NCBI GenBank assembly: GCA_002914845.1
Contig: JXTC01000030.1
Span: 918,337-982,336 of the forward strand
Length of the DNA: 64,000 bases
Reading direction: 5' to 3'
From: Trema orientale
Lineage: Eukaryota; Streptophyta; Magnoliopsida; Rosales; Cannabaceae
Numbering within the stretch: position 1 is the first letter of the stretch; each line of letters begins with the position of its first letter. The notes under the pieces are model-generated. The model had not been told where the DNA came from. It did not search any database and saw only the letters and a program-made list of their open reading frames with translations. This document shows positions 10,767 to 23,319 of the stretch, in pieces. A program made the translations under genes and the position numbers.

Positions 10767-11209
10767 AGGTATTTTTTTTTTCACCTATGTATAAATATTT
10801 TTTTTCTAGCCGTTGGATTATCATCTAACAGTGATTCAACAGCTATAATAATATATATGAATAGACGTGCATCATTAATGCTATTTCTCTCTCTTATTTT
10901 TTACTATAAAAAAATATGTATAATAAATTTGGGGATGGCTACGGTAGGGGCGTCCCTACGTAGGGTCATGCCTTAATTATCATTGGATGGGAATCTGTGG
11001 GGAATAACGAGAATCTGTGGAGAATCTATTTATATACAGATTCCCATCCAACGGTGAATAGACAGGGCCCTACGTAGGGGCGCCCCTACTGTAGACGTGC
11101 CCAATAAATTTTAATTGGCCAAAATATAAAAAATATGTATGATAAATTTTAATTGGCCAAAATAATACTTATATATAGGTAAAAAAAAATACCTACTGGA
11201 TTGGTGCCC
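10757..11209 (+). mobile_element. MITE with ccagtaggt ends, host of a nested MITE
   Basis: The right end reads taggtaaaaaaaaatacct-actggattggtgccc (to 11209) and the left end agtaggtattttttttttcacctat, an imperfect inverse. A fuller relative lies at 23076-23319. Internal landmarks (gccgttggattatcatctaacagtg, atgaatagacgtgcatcattaatg) are shared with that copy in inverted orientation. A 172-bp Mutator-like MITE is nested inside it at 10931-11102. Confidence 0.65.
10931..11102 (-). mobile_element. Mutator-like MITE, copy C, with 9-bp target duplication
   Basis: This is the reverse-orientation member of the family at 2313 and 2917. The ends are ggggatggctacggtaggg and cccctactgtagacgtgccc. It is flanked on both sides by the exact 9-bp aataaattt (10922-10930 and 11103-11111), the duplication length of Mutator-like elements. 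It is inserted within the MITE spanning 10757-11209. Confidence 0.85.
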
Positions 11210-11252
11210 TATATATATAATAAACAATAATAGACGTAGGTCATCTTTTTTA

Positions 11253-12817
11253 GGTTGTAAACTGCTGGTGTTTATTGGAATAAATTTCCGAAAAATATTT
11301 TCATAAAATCATTTTCAAGAATACCATAGTTTTATAAAATCAAGAGACACAGCAGAATTAGTCGTTTAAAATTTTTTCTTTTACAAAACATTTCGAATCG
11401 TGATCTAACATAAATTAACTCTTAACCTAGATAAGAACAATACCTGGATTCGCTCCATAACCTTCTCGTCTTCCCGTCTATTCTCAAAAGCCGTTTGATT
11501 GATCTGGTAGGTGGCCACCTTCTTGATTCCCAACAAAAAGATCCGCAGAAGAACAAGAAGACAATCTCCTTGAACCGATTTCTCCGGGATGACCGAAACA
11601 CTAAGGACAGTGAATCCCTAGTGGTGGCCGATTTTCTCTGCTCTCTCTCTNAAACCCTAATGGGCTTATTGGGCTTGTTGGGCTCAACTGATCATCAAAT
11701 AACTATTGGACTTTAATTTGAGCTAGATAGGGGACCAGATGGATCCATAAAGCCCAAGCTCCAATAGACCATATACCCACTATCATAATTAACTCTTAAT
11801 TATGATTGGGGCTTGTCCATTAATATTGGGGCACACCACTATAGGCCCAATATTGAACTCTTGGACTAAATGTCATTTATTTTTCTGTGAAGCTTATTAA
11901 CAATTAATTAGCTTGATCCATTTAGCATATACTATACCTGCAGACATACCCCCAATGCAATGCCGTACTAGTAGGATGAAATTACCGTATTACCTTTCTA
12001 GTACATATTTACCTTTGAGTTGCCATTTTTCATCTAACGGATAATAGTTGACTACGGTGTTTGTATCTGCTCATACTAACACAGTCAAATTCACATAGTG
12101 AATACCGGGGCCCTGGTTTATATTATCCAAATACTTGAAAAAACTCAAAGTGACATTATATGCATGGCGTCCATCATGAGAAACGTTCTACACATTTCAT
12201 ATACCTTATCTTCCAAGATACCGGAATTCGAACCATAAATCGGAACTAGTCCTTTAGTAACTCAAGAAGATAAAACACATAAATGCAAGTCCATTAATCA
12301 CTAGGATTAAGGTCTTCTACAATAATGCTATATTAGTGAAATTAGAAATTTGAGTTACAGCATTTAACCTCAAATTCTAATTCACTAGGTCCTGTTCGAT
12401 GCTGTTATAACTTTCTTATAACACACTAGTGTTTCTATCCGAAGATTCACTTTAATAATTAGAGACTTCATTAATTAAATAGACAACACTACATTCTATG
12501 GCATAGTAAAGTATTCCATCTTCAATATGCAGAATGCGAACAATTTAATTTAGACATAATGAAATAAAGAATATAATATCTCCCACATATGAACTCATCA
12601 TACGAATAATTCTTTATTACTCATTTCATGTCTTGGAATCTTTTAGATGTTTGCTTAAAATAAACATACACATCACATGTATATCAATAGGACATAAATG
12701 AAATAGAAATTCATAACATAGAATTTATTAATAACAAATAGATACTAAATAATCCAATAAATATTGTTTATAATGTCTAAATAATAAACTGCTTCATAGG
12801 ACATTATTCCAACATTA
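11253..12817 (-). mobile_element. LTR-like insertion, probably a solo LTR of Copia type
   Basis: Read on the minus strand the right border starts TGTTGGAATAATGTCC, the usual form of a plant LTR start. No gag or pol frame lies inside, so a solo LTR or non-autonomous LTR element is the best guess. The flanks share aacaataatagacgtagg (about 11220 and 12826), longer than a normal LTR target duplication, and the left border is not resolved. One N lies at 11651. The age is not estimable from a single copy. Confidence 0.4.
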
Positions 12818-12960
12818 ACAATAATAGACGTAGGTTATCTTTTTGGGCTGAGCCACTTGAAATTTGTCGTCTCATTATTTTTTTTGTCTATCCATGCACG
12901 CATTGTGGCTGTATTATATCAGCAAATCTGATCATTATTTCTATTGATAAAACTTTCATC
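12818..12960. repeat. Segment repeated from 10355-10470
   Basis: The stretch acaataatagacgtaggt through ccacttgaaatttgtcgtc to gcacgcattgtggctgtatt at 12826-12920 is a diverged direct copy of 10355-10470. A shorter third piece lies at 11218-11252. The copies bracket the BAHD fragment and its MITE. Confidence 0.55.
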
Positions 12961-14480
12961 AACAATTAGCACTAAAAGAATGGTTATTCTAGCAAGTTCT
13001 CATCAAAATTTTCTGTGGCTAATCGAACAATTACTAACTCCCAAAGAGTCTTCTGTGAAGGCTAGCATGTGAAGCAGTCGATGTTGTTGCACATGTATGC
13101 AACAAAGAAATCACCACAACTACCGGCAATAAAAAACAGAAGAACTAATTACTCCTACTGCTGCTATTAATCTACAAACGAATCAGGCAGCACTCCTTAG
13201 TACGCAGAACAATCAGACGGCTGCCTTACTGCTATCGATCTGCTAACGAATCAGGCAGCATTTCCTAGTGTACACGATGACTAGATGACTCCTATCATTG
13301 GACTAGTCGACTCGAACATCACCAGACACCATCTTTATTAGATCTTCTGCCAGAATTTTGCCCCTATCGACTGATGCTTTTGTTTCCAAATAGTGCCTCC
13401 TCTTCATCTTTTTGTGAGGTTCCACTCATTTGTCTGGCCATTACTTCTTAGTCAGTAAGTAGATTTTCGAAATCTACCTAAGACGGTTAAGTTGGCCAAC
13501 TTTAGACTGCAGCAACAAAACTTGCAAAATGGGGTCTCATTCCATGAGTGATTCTTCTTCCCATTCTGGATTCCACAATCTTAGCATTGGAATCTAATTT
13601 TAGAGAATTTGCGATGCAGGACTTTTACTTTCCTGAAGTATAATTGATCGTTAGATCTCGTTGTGCAACAGATAACAGCTCATTTTCAAGAAGTTATAAT
13701 CGTGTATCATTTTTCTTTGATAATAGTGCCTTGAACATATCACATGCTAAGGGTGTTTCTGCACTCATTATGTGCTTTAACATTTCCTCTTCTATTGTGG
13801 TCTTAATCAAGAATAAAGTCTTTTCAGCTTTGAACTTCCACAATTTCAAAGTGGCAGCTTATTCCGGTAGCATAACTGCATCACCACCAACGACTTCCCA
13901 AATATCCTAACCTTGCATGTAGGATTCCATGCAGGTCGCCCACATGTTGTAATTTTTGCTATTGAGTTTCTTCATACCTCTGACAACTTAAAGATCATTC
14001 ATTGTGTGTGTAAAGTTTCGACTATAATAAAACTCTCCCACTGACAGTCCTAATTGACGTGGCTCTGATACCACTTATTAACACACAACCATGACAACAT
14101 ATATAAAATGTAAAAGAAAATGACTTCTATTAATTTACAAACTTTTGTACATCAAGACACAATATTTCATAAGAGGAAAAAATAATATACCAAAATTGAC
14201 ACTTACAAAATGGACACTACAACACTAGCTACTTTCAACTAAACTGGACTAGTTGATACTCATAACATACTACACTTTTCTCACACTCACACGACTAAAT
14301 ATATTACCACACTGTAATAATACACAATTTCTCACAAGACACCTTTTGGTTGTCTATCTTGGTCGTGATTCCAATAGAGAACTATAGCCTATTTATAGGC
14401 CTTGGAAATGCTATGCATAATTAATGTGCACAAGAAAGTCCTCAGGTGGTTTATGACAATAGCTGAGAGCTAAACTTCTT
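12961..14480 (-). mobile_element. Truncated Ty1/Copia remnant (gag and 5' LTR), fossil
   Basis: Read on the minus strand, about 14.1-14.45 kb has LTR-like sequence with a TATA-type ctatttataggcc (inverse). It is followed by a primer-binding-site match (tggctctgatacca on the plus strand near 14059-14073, complement of the initiator-Met tRNA 3' end) and then a Copia gag region to about 13.0 kb. No integrase or reverse transcriptase follows, so it is only the 5' third of an element. It is broken in many places and looks older than the Copia at 16068. Confidence 0.6.
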
Positions 14481-15682
14481 CTTATCCTTTTATTAAATAT
14501 ATTTGGCTTTATATACCAAATTGTCTTCATGCTTGGGCTTATGCTAAAGTTCATATTGACATTTTTTTGTTGTTTATTTCTTTTTCTTCAAGGTAGTTAG
14601 TTGATGGAGGTTTCCAATTAATGCCTATATTTATTATACTTAACTCTGAACATATACTTCATTTTGAAAGAAAGAACGGGAAAGTATTGATCCTATTTGG
14701 CTTGTAAACTCTTTCTACTTAATAGAATCCTATATTGTATTTCTAATTAACAATAAATAAAAGAACGTATCGTGACAAGGTGAGTTCATTTAGGTATACT
14801 AAAATTCAAATTAATTTTTAAACTAAAGTTTTGATATATTACGACTTTTGATTAATACATGCTATGCTAAAGCTGCTGAGGTTATGATGACTATCATTTG
14901 GTTTCTTCATCTATACATATCTCAAAGTCATATGCGAAGGAAATGCTTCAAACGTTGTAAGTGCTAACAAATTTAAATATAAATTCTGGGCAAAATTCTA
15001 TTTTGTAGCTTCTATTCGAAATGAAACTGGGAGGCACGTTCCATCATTAAAGAAATTAAAAATCCCTGAATCAAAAGCTGGATATATATAGGACAAAACG
15101 AAAATTTTACCTTTTTATCCATATCGAGCTTTATGCTTATTATGTCCTTTTGGAACAATTAGCAAAGCATATTCATATTGTTGGCTATATCAGATTAAAC
15201 ATACGATATATTCAATATTACACGTGACCTGCACATGTGTTGCATTTTTATTATCATGAACGAAGCAAGAAAGTAAGTAAGACTTTATAGTGATACACAA
15301 GATATGTACTATACTAAACTATACTCAGTTCATGAAAATGAAAGATTCTAATACCAAATACAGAACAAAATAATAGGTTAGAATGCTTAACTTCGAAATC
15401 CACTAAGGGTCTTTCTTGATTTACTGCTACTTATTTGATCATAGAGTTATCTTTCTCTTACACAAATGTTATCAATGCTAACAAAACTAGAAAATTCACG
15501 TATGTATTTTTTTTTTTTTTTGTGGAAAGATTTCGAAAAAGCTTTCTTACTATCTTTCTTGAAATGATGATGATGTACCATAGAGAATTTAATACTTCAG
15601 CTCAGTAGGAAATACTTAGAGAGAAGACAAAGCTCTATTTTCTAGATTTGAAGTTGTGGAATATTTAATATGTAAAGTTGGA
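14481..15682. other. AT-rich sequence downstream of the NLR pseudogene
   Basis: No frame, element border or RNA gene is supported. It would include the 3' UTR and 3' flank of the minus-strand NLR gene. Confidence 0.4.
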
Positions 15683-15751
15683 CTATATATCTTTATCGGT
15701 GTTCTGGTCATCTACATGAGAAGCTGAATCTTCTTCAGAGTTTCGGAGAAC
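15683..15751 (-). other. Predicted last exon of the NLR pseudogene
   Basis: On the minus strand an AG acceptor (ending at 15752) precedes VLRNSEEDSASHVDDQNTDK-DI and a TAG stop. It joins in phase 0 to a GT donor after EFLVEK at about 21126-21122. The Copia element (16068-21058) therefore lies in the last intron. The assignment rests on splice phase and position only. Confidence 0.45.
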
Positions 15752-16067
15752 CTGAAATTATAATCTCAAAAAAAGTCAAGATACAAAGTCACATAATCAA
15801 GATTTGCAAACTAATTTTCAGTAGTCCTACTTATATTCACGTTGGCAAATGCAAACTTTCACTTAAAAACTTTATCCTATTTTGAAAGGACTCAGTGTCC
15901 TCCCTGTTTAATATGAGCTTTAAGGTTGTCCGAATATATAATACAAAATAGTAGAGCAAAATAAAACTTCTTGGATAATAGTCATAAATTGTAGATAAGC
16001 ATTAGAGAAAGAAGATCGATAAAACAACTAAATAAATAAGAGAAAATAAGCCTAATCCTGAGTATGA

Positions 16068-16404
16068 TGTTAGGGAAATAACCTCCCTATTAGGCACGTA
16101 AAATTGCGAAAGTGATAAATAAAGAGAAATAGGAAGACAGACAATTTACGTGGTTTACTAATTTGNNNNNNNNNNNNNNNNNNNNNNNNNNNNNNNNNNN
16201 NNNNNNNNNNNNNNNNNNNNNNNNNNNNNNNNNNNNNNNNNNNNTTTTCTTCTTCCATGGGCTCTTCTTGTCCCATTCCTTTTTTCTTCATCTGTAGGCT
16301 TTCTTTGTCCTTTTCATTCTTTTGCTCTAACAATCCTTGACTGATGCAATGAATTTTAGCAAAAGAAAAAAAAACATTTGTGGCCCACATATTTGACTCT
16401 AACA
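16068..16404 (-). repeat. 3' LTR of the Copia element (contains assembly gap)
   Basis: It begins TGTTAGG and ends TCTAACA. The run of Ns at 16166-16244 replaces internal sequence: the partner LTR is 595 bp, so about 258 bp are missing while only 79 Ns are shown beyond the 258 known bases. The gap size is therefore not true to scale. Confidence 0.9.
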
Positions 16405-19400
16405 ATTCTTCCACTTGAAGACTGATTTCAATCTGTCTTCACACTGATCAATACAGTAGTCCAATTCTCCTCTTCATGCTTGCAGTCTAATTGAAGCTGA
16501 ACACAGCTTCAATTTGTCAATAGTCATCGTCTTTGTTAACATATCTGCAGGATTCCTGCTTCTCGAAATTTTGTCAAGCACTAAGACTCCATCTTCCAAA
16601 GCTGATATGATGAAGTGATACCTACTTGTCTATGTTTCGTTCTGGCATGAAAAATGGGATTTTTTGCCAAGTGAATTGCACTCTGGCTGTCACAATGCAA
16701 CACACTCTTCTGTTGCTTGTGACCCAATTCCTCCAAAAAAGATTGTAGCCAGATCATCTCTTTGCAAGCTATTGTTACGGCAACGTACTCTGCCTCAGTA
16801 GTTGAAAGTGCAACAATCTTTTGCAACTTAGAAACCCAACTAACTGCTGTACCTCCAAGAGTGTACACATATCTAGTAATACTCTTCCTGTCGTCTAAAT
16901 CACCAACCATGTTAGCATCCACATAACCTTGTAAGCCTAAACCTGTCTTTCTGAAACATAGGGCCTTGTCTGTAGTGCCTCTCAGATATCTTAGAATATT
17001 CTTTACTACTTCCCAGTGTTGTTTACCTGAATTACTCATATATCGGCTCACAACTCCCACTGTATGGGCTATATCTAGTCTAGTACACACCATGGCATAC
17101 ATAAGACTACCAATAGCATATGCATAAGGTACCTTCGCCATGTAGGTATGCTCTTCCTCCGTCGAGGGTGACTACTCTTTGGTTAGTTTGAAGTGACTAG
17201 CCAAAAGAGTACTCACAGGCTTTGCTCCGTCCACGTTGAAACTGTTAAGTACCTTATTTATATATTCCTCTTGTAATAGCTTCAACGTCCCGTTCACCCT
17301 GTCTCTAGAAATCCTCATTCCAAGGATTTACTTTGCTGCTCCTAAGTCCTTCATTGAGAATTTCTTTGACAATTCTTTCTTGTGCTTATCAATTTCCTCC
17401 ATGCAAGCTCCAACAATTAACATATCATCTACATATAGAAGTAGAATAATATAAGAATTATCAAACCTCTTCACATAGCAGCAATGATCTACCTGGCATC
17501 TCAAGTAACCATTGTTACTCATAAATCTATCAAACTTCTTGTACCACTGTCTTGGAGCTTGTTTAAGACCATACAAGCTCTTCTGAAGTTTGCACACCAT
17601 TTTCTCTGTTCCTTGTACTTCGAAGCCTTGTGGCTGCTTCATATAAATTTCTTCCTCCAAGTCACCATGGAGAAACGCCGTTTTGACATCTAGCTGCTCT
17701 AGATATAAGTCTTCCTTAGCCACCAACCCGAGTACTGCTCTGATTGTGGTCAGTTTGACCACTGGAGAGAAAATTTCGGTGTAGTCAATGCCTTCTTTTT
17801 GCTGAAAACTTTTTACAACAAGCCTTGCCTTGTACCGCTTGCTACCACCATGTTCTTCCTTTATTCGGTAGACCCACTTACTGCGTAGTGCCTTCTTTCC
17901 TTCTGGTAGTTCAGTCAACTCCCATATTTGATTGGACAATAGTGAATCCATCTCATCTTTCATGGCTAACTCGCACTTGATTGACTCATCTTCCTGCACA
18001 GCTTCTTTATAAGTCTCTGGCTCTCCTCTATCAGTCAATAGAATGTAATGCAGTACAAGAGAATATCTTTGTGGTGGTCGAATGGTTCTGGAGGATCTCC
18101 TGAGTTCAATTACAGGAGTTTGTGGATCTACCTCTGGAACTACCTCTTCTTCATGGTTACTATTCTTCAGATCGTTTATTGGGATGTCTTTCAATGGCAC
18201 TTCGTTAGTCTTCTTGACTTCAGGATATGCATCATCAGCTTCGGTGCCTAATCTGTCCTTGTACAACACATCTTTATTGAAGACAACATCTTTACTCCTG
18301 ATGATCATCCCAGAAACGATAACCAAAGTCATCGTTGCCATAACCGACAAAGTAGCACTTCTTGGATTTTGGATCAAGCTTAATTCGACTAGTAGGGTCG
18401 ATATGAATATAGGATAAATAACCAAAAACTTTCAAGAAAGAAAGTTTTACCTTGAAAGTTTTACCTCTTTACCACTCCAAACTTCTTCTGGTATTTTGAA
18501 ATCAAGAGGTGTTGAGGGTCCCCTGTTGATCAGAAATGCTGCAGTATTAACTGCTTCAGCCCAGAACATTTTCGGTAATCCAGTATGTAACCTCATACTC
18601 CTGGCACGTTCATTTTGGGTCCTGTTCATCCTTTCAGTTACACCATTCTGTTGTGGTTTTCCTGGAATAGTTTTCTCCATCTTGATCCCATTGAGTGCAC
18701 AATATCTCTTGAACTCATCATCTTCATATTCTCCTTCATTATCAGACCGTAAGCACTTTACTTTCAAATTGGTCTCATTTTCCACTATGGCTTTCCACTT
18801 CTTAAAAGTATCGTAGACATCAGACTTACTTTTCAAAAAATAAACTCATACATTTCTGCTCGAATCGTCAATGAAAGTAACATAATATCTTGAGCCTCCA
18901 AGAGAAGTTACAGAGGATGGTCCCCACATATCTGTATGGACCAGCTCTAACTTTGTCACACGTGGTTCTTTTCCTCCTTTTGAAAAACTCACCCTTTTCT
19001 GTTTGCCAAAGATACAGCTTTCATAGAGACTATGCTCAACTGACTTCAGCTCCGGTAGCTTTCTATTTGACAGCATCACCTTTATTCCCTGCTCGCTCAT
19101 ATGCCCAAGTCTACAGTGCCATAGACTTGAATTAATACTGGCATCTATAGCTGCTAGTGTATCTCTGCAACTGGAAGTCCTATAAAGAGTCCCAGTTTTG
19201 TTTCCTCGAGCAACAACCATGGCTCCTTTGCTGACTTTTCATGAGCCATTAGAAAAGGTCATATTGTATCCATCATTATCAAGCTGTCCCACCGAGATAA
19301 GATTCCTCATCAAGCCTGGTACATACCTTACTTTCTGGATTTTCCACGCCGATCCATTTGATATCTTTAAACTAATATTGCCCATACCAACAATTTACAA

Positions 19401-20463
19401 TGGTTCTCCATCAGCTAGATACACCTTACCAAAATTACTAGAAACGTAATTCTCGATAATTTCTCGGTGTACAGTGGCACGGAATGAGGCTCGTGAGTCT
19501 AAAACCCAAGAATCAATTGGACTATCAACAGATAATAGTAAAGCCTCTTATACCTCCTCAGTCACAGCATTGGCATTGCGTGAGTTGTCTTCCTTCTTTG
19601 GTGCTCTACAGTTCTTCTTTAAATGGCCAGACCTGCCACAGTTCCAGCACTCTAGTTTTCTTCCTGGTTTGGACTTGTCTCTACCATTTTTTGATTTGGA
19701 CCTGCCGCGACCTCGACTAGAATTCCTCTCATTGTTTCTGCCCCTGTTCTCGAGATTTAGGACAGAACTCGTTGATGTTCCTTCACCGGAATCTACTCTT
19801 CGTACTTCCTCGGCGAGAACTCGATCCCTGACATCATTGAATTGCAACTTTCCTTTGCCAACAGAATTACAAACCGCCACTCTTATAGGTTCCCAACTAA
19901 TCGGTAAAGATGCCAGAAGAATAAGAGCACGAATCTCATCATCAAATTTGATTTCAACAGATGTCAATTGTGAGACGATCGTGTTAAACTCGTTGATATG
20001 TGCTGCTACTGAAGTACCTTCTCCTATCTTTAAATTAAACAATTTTTTCATCAAATGAACTTTGTTGTTTGCCGACGGTTTCTCACACATATCTGTCAGG
20101 ATACTCATCATCTCTACTTTGGTTTTCGCCTCCGCCACATTGTGAGCAACATTCCTCGTTAGCGTCAGTCGGATTACGCCTAACACCTGTCAATCAAGGA
20201 CTTTCCACACATCGTCCTCTATTTTCTCTGGTTTCACTCCTGATAGAGGCTGATGCAATTTCTTGCTATGCAGATAATCTCTAATCTGCAATCTCCAGAA
20301 TAAGAAATCTGAACTGTCGAATTTGCTAATACCGGGTCCCGATCCATCTTCTCCAGCCATCGCTTCTTACCGTTGACTTTTCATATAAGTGAATAATACT
20401 ATACACGTGAATAGTACTGTACGTATGAACAGTACTCAACCTGGCGCGCACTCTGATACCAGT

Positions 20464-21058
20464 TGTTAGGAAAATAACCTCCCTAGTAGGCACGTAAAAT
20501 TGCGAAAGTGATAAATAAAGAGAAATAAGAAGACAGACAATTTACGTGGTTTACCAATTTGGCTACGTCCACGGACTACTGCAGATCTTTTACTATAGGG
20601 AGAAAATTTACACTGTATTTATATCACTCACAACTCACAACCCAAAACTCAAATACACCCAAGAGAGATTATACTCTCTAACTCACAGAATAAAATATCT
20701 CTATTTTACTCTCACTTTAATGTGGTATATTTGCACTCACTTTTGGGATATTTTTCTTTGATCCCAAACTCTCAATTTTTTTTTCTGCTGGATTATATTC
20801 TGAAGCTGAGGATGGGCTCTATTTATAGAGCCAAAACTCCTCTATACGCAGTTGTTAGGCAGCCCATGAGAATTGACTTTGCCATCATCATTCTCTTTTC
20901 TTCTTCCTTGGGCTCTTCTTGTCCCATTCCTTTTTTCTTCATCTGTAGGCTTTCTTTGTCCTTTTCATTCTTTTGCTCCAACAATCCTTGACTGATGCAA
21001 TGAATTTTAACAAAAGAAAAAAAAAAAACATTTGTGGCCCACATATTTGACTCTAACA
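20464..21058 (-). repeat. 5' LTR of the Copia element
   Basis: This 595-bp LTR has TGTTAGG and TCTAACA ends. On the minus strand it carries a TATA-like tctataaatagagcc (around 20815-20832), the expected promoter of the element. It is adjacent to the primer-binding site at 20451-20461. Confidence 0.9.
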
Positions 21059-23075
21059 TATGAGACTATATGGAAAAAAATGCTTTAGAATTCAAGAACA
21101 AAGAAATAGTTACAAATATCATACCTTTTCTACCAAAAATTCCTATAATATAGTATCTGAAATCGAATCAACCTTCCAAAGCTTTCATACAGTGGTATTA
21201 ACATCACCCTCACGAAGCTCTTTTGCTGGTTTAGCTTCAGTCAAGCTATTAAAATACGGTCCTAATAACTTTGATCTTCTCCAAATTGATTCATCATCTA
21301 CTTTTGATATTACTCCACTCAACTTTGGTGTGCTTATAGTTCCAAGAGAGAAACTCTGCATCTCAGGGTAGTGACTAATAACCAGCTTTTCCAAACATAG
21401 AAAACTTATCATAGCTGTTCCAGAGTGGAGATTTATGAGATTTGATAAGTCGTGAAGTACTAAAATCTTCAGGCGATCGAAAATAATCTCGATTCCTTCT
21501 GCTTCATCTTCCTTATCTCCAAATATTTCTGTCATTCACGTATATTGAGTTATGCTCATTTTTTGAGTTGCATTAAACTTTTGGACGTCGAAAAAGCTAA
21601 TAAATTAACCATTCCATAACAATGTGATACTAGAAGATCTTTCATATTTTGGAAAGTCAGATAAGATGGCATTAAGATTTTTAACTTGCCACATTCCCTT
21701 GCACAAAGAACCTTTAGTAGCTGAAAGATCTAGCCTAGCTCGAAGCTTTTAGGATCCTCAGGCAGATGCATCAACAAAGGAAGTTTGTACAACTCCAGCT
21801 TCTTCAGACTTGCAAGTATCGAATCATGTTCTTTAGTGGTGCCAACTTCTTGATGTTGGGTTATCTTTTGCACAAAAAAACCCCTTAAGAAAAGTCTATG
21901 AAGATTTTGATATCTTTGAAAAAATTTGACTGAAAAAATAACTAATTGATTATGAGAGCACCTCAAATCAATAACCTTAAGCTTGCAAAAGGGCACTACT
22001 AAAGACTGACCATGACATATGTCATTTATGACTTCACTCCAATCTGTTTTCAGTTCTTCTAAGTTAGGAAATAGTGCCTCTGACACAATGACAAACAAGT
22101 AAAATAAAAGACTTGGTTAAAATCATCTCAAAAATTTTAAATACAACAATAAATTGACATTTAAAAAATACTAAACATCACTAGTCTCTAGTACTAGCAA
22201 TGATACTTAGCACACAAGTTTAGTCCAATTTTAGATAAGGAGTACTAATAGTTCATTAGCAATTCATAAAACATAAAATAGAAATTATAAAGATCTTTGG
22301 CAGTCAATGGATATAACTCTTTGTTGAAGAGAGAAATCCCCTCCCAATTGATAAGGGAACAAAGAGAGAGAGAAATTATTATATTTTTTTGTTAAAGAGA
22401 GGTTATTGTACGGCCAAAATTTTTCTTCTTCAAGTTTATTTTCGTCAATTGCGGTGACAAAGCTCTTCAATTTAGAACAACTTTCTATCCTCAAGTTCAA
22501 TATAGATGGACATTTAATAAAATCTCATGTGCAAAACCTTTCGAGTGTTAGAAGTTTTTCAAGCTCGAGAGTTTTTAGTTTCGGGAATGAAATATTCTTC
22601 AACATTGCTTCTCTTGGCTTTTCCAAAACTAACACCTCCTCTATGAGTAGGGGTGTTCAAAATCCTCACAATCTGATCCAATCAGCAAAGTGCGGATATC
22701 CGTACATGTGCGAATTAGATTGGATTGAATTTTTGAAATCCGCACTTCTGCGGATCAGATATAATTTTTACTGTCAAATTAACTGATCCAATCCAATCCG
22801 CACTTTAATTAAATATATAATTTTTTAAAATTTGTATATAGATATATGGAGGACTTCTCAATGGTTATAATTTTTTTGTGACCATGAATGGATACTAAAA
22901 AAAATAGTGATAGCATTAAGTTTTTTTGATGGTGATAAATATCATTAAATTTTTTAGGCCAACCACGAAACTAATCACCACCGTAGAATATAGATCTAAC
23001 GGCTTAAACCATTGTAACCATCCATGGGTAAATATTATTGTAACCATTTAAACCAAACCCATAGATATATATATA

Positions 23076-23319
23076 GGGCACCAATCCAGTAGGTTTTTTT
23101 TTTTTTGTTTACCTATGCATAGGTATCAATTTGGCCAATAAAAATTTTTTTTGCACATTTTTTTATATTAAAAAGTAAGAGAGAGAAATAACATTAATGA
23201 TACACGTCTTTTCATGCACATCATTATAGCTATTGGATCACTATTAAATGATGATATAACGGCTAAAAAAAAAATACCTCCACATAGGTAAAAAAAAAAA
23301 ACCTACTCGATTGGCAACC
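23076..23319 (-). mobile_element. MITE with gggcaccaatccagtaggt ends, nested in the hAT
   Basis: This 244-bp element has inverted ends gggcaccaatccagtagg and cctactcgattggcaacc, next to poly-T and poly-A tracts. It is flanked by atatatat on both sides, so the exact target duplication is ambiguous. It belongs to the same family as 10757-11209. It lies in the 5' non-coding part of the hAT and so was inserted after, or carried with, that transposon. Confidence 0.75.

Larger units (their letters stand above)
16063..21063 (-). mobile_element. Ty1/Copia LTR retrotransposon with both LTRs and TATGA target duplication (fossil)
   Basis: The element is 16068-21058, flanked by the 5-bp duplication TATGA at 16063-16067 and 21059-21063. 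Order on the minus strand: 5' LTR (20464-21058), primer-binding site TGGTATCAGAG (20461-20451), gag with a CCHC zinc knuckle (about 20.36-19.5 kb), protease/integrase region (about 19.4-18.4 kb), reverse transcriptase with a YVDD core (about 18.4-17.3 kb), RNase H (about 17.2-16.5 kb), 3' LTR (16068-16404). The pol order INT-RT-RH marks it as Copia. It looks nearly whole in layout but its coding region is broken by a handful of lesions. In 257 comparable LTR positions I count 7 substitutions (about 2.7%), implying insertion roughly 1-2 million years ago at usual plant rates. Confidence 0.92.

Noticed and set aside
14059-14073. Possible tRNA fragment (gctctgatacca)
   Set aside because: It matches the primer-binding site of a Copia element, complementary to initiator-Met tRNA; no cloverleaf is present.
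19474-20058. Long open frame of 194 residues on the + strand
   Set aside because: It lies antisense to the gag region of the Copia element, and its composition is that of a shadow frame.
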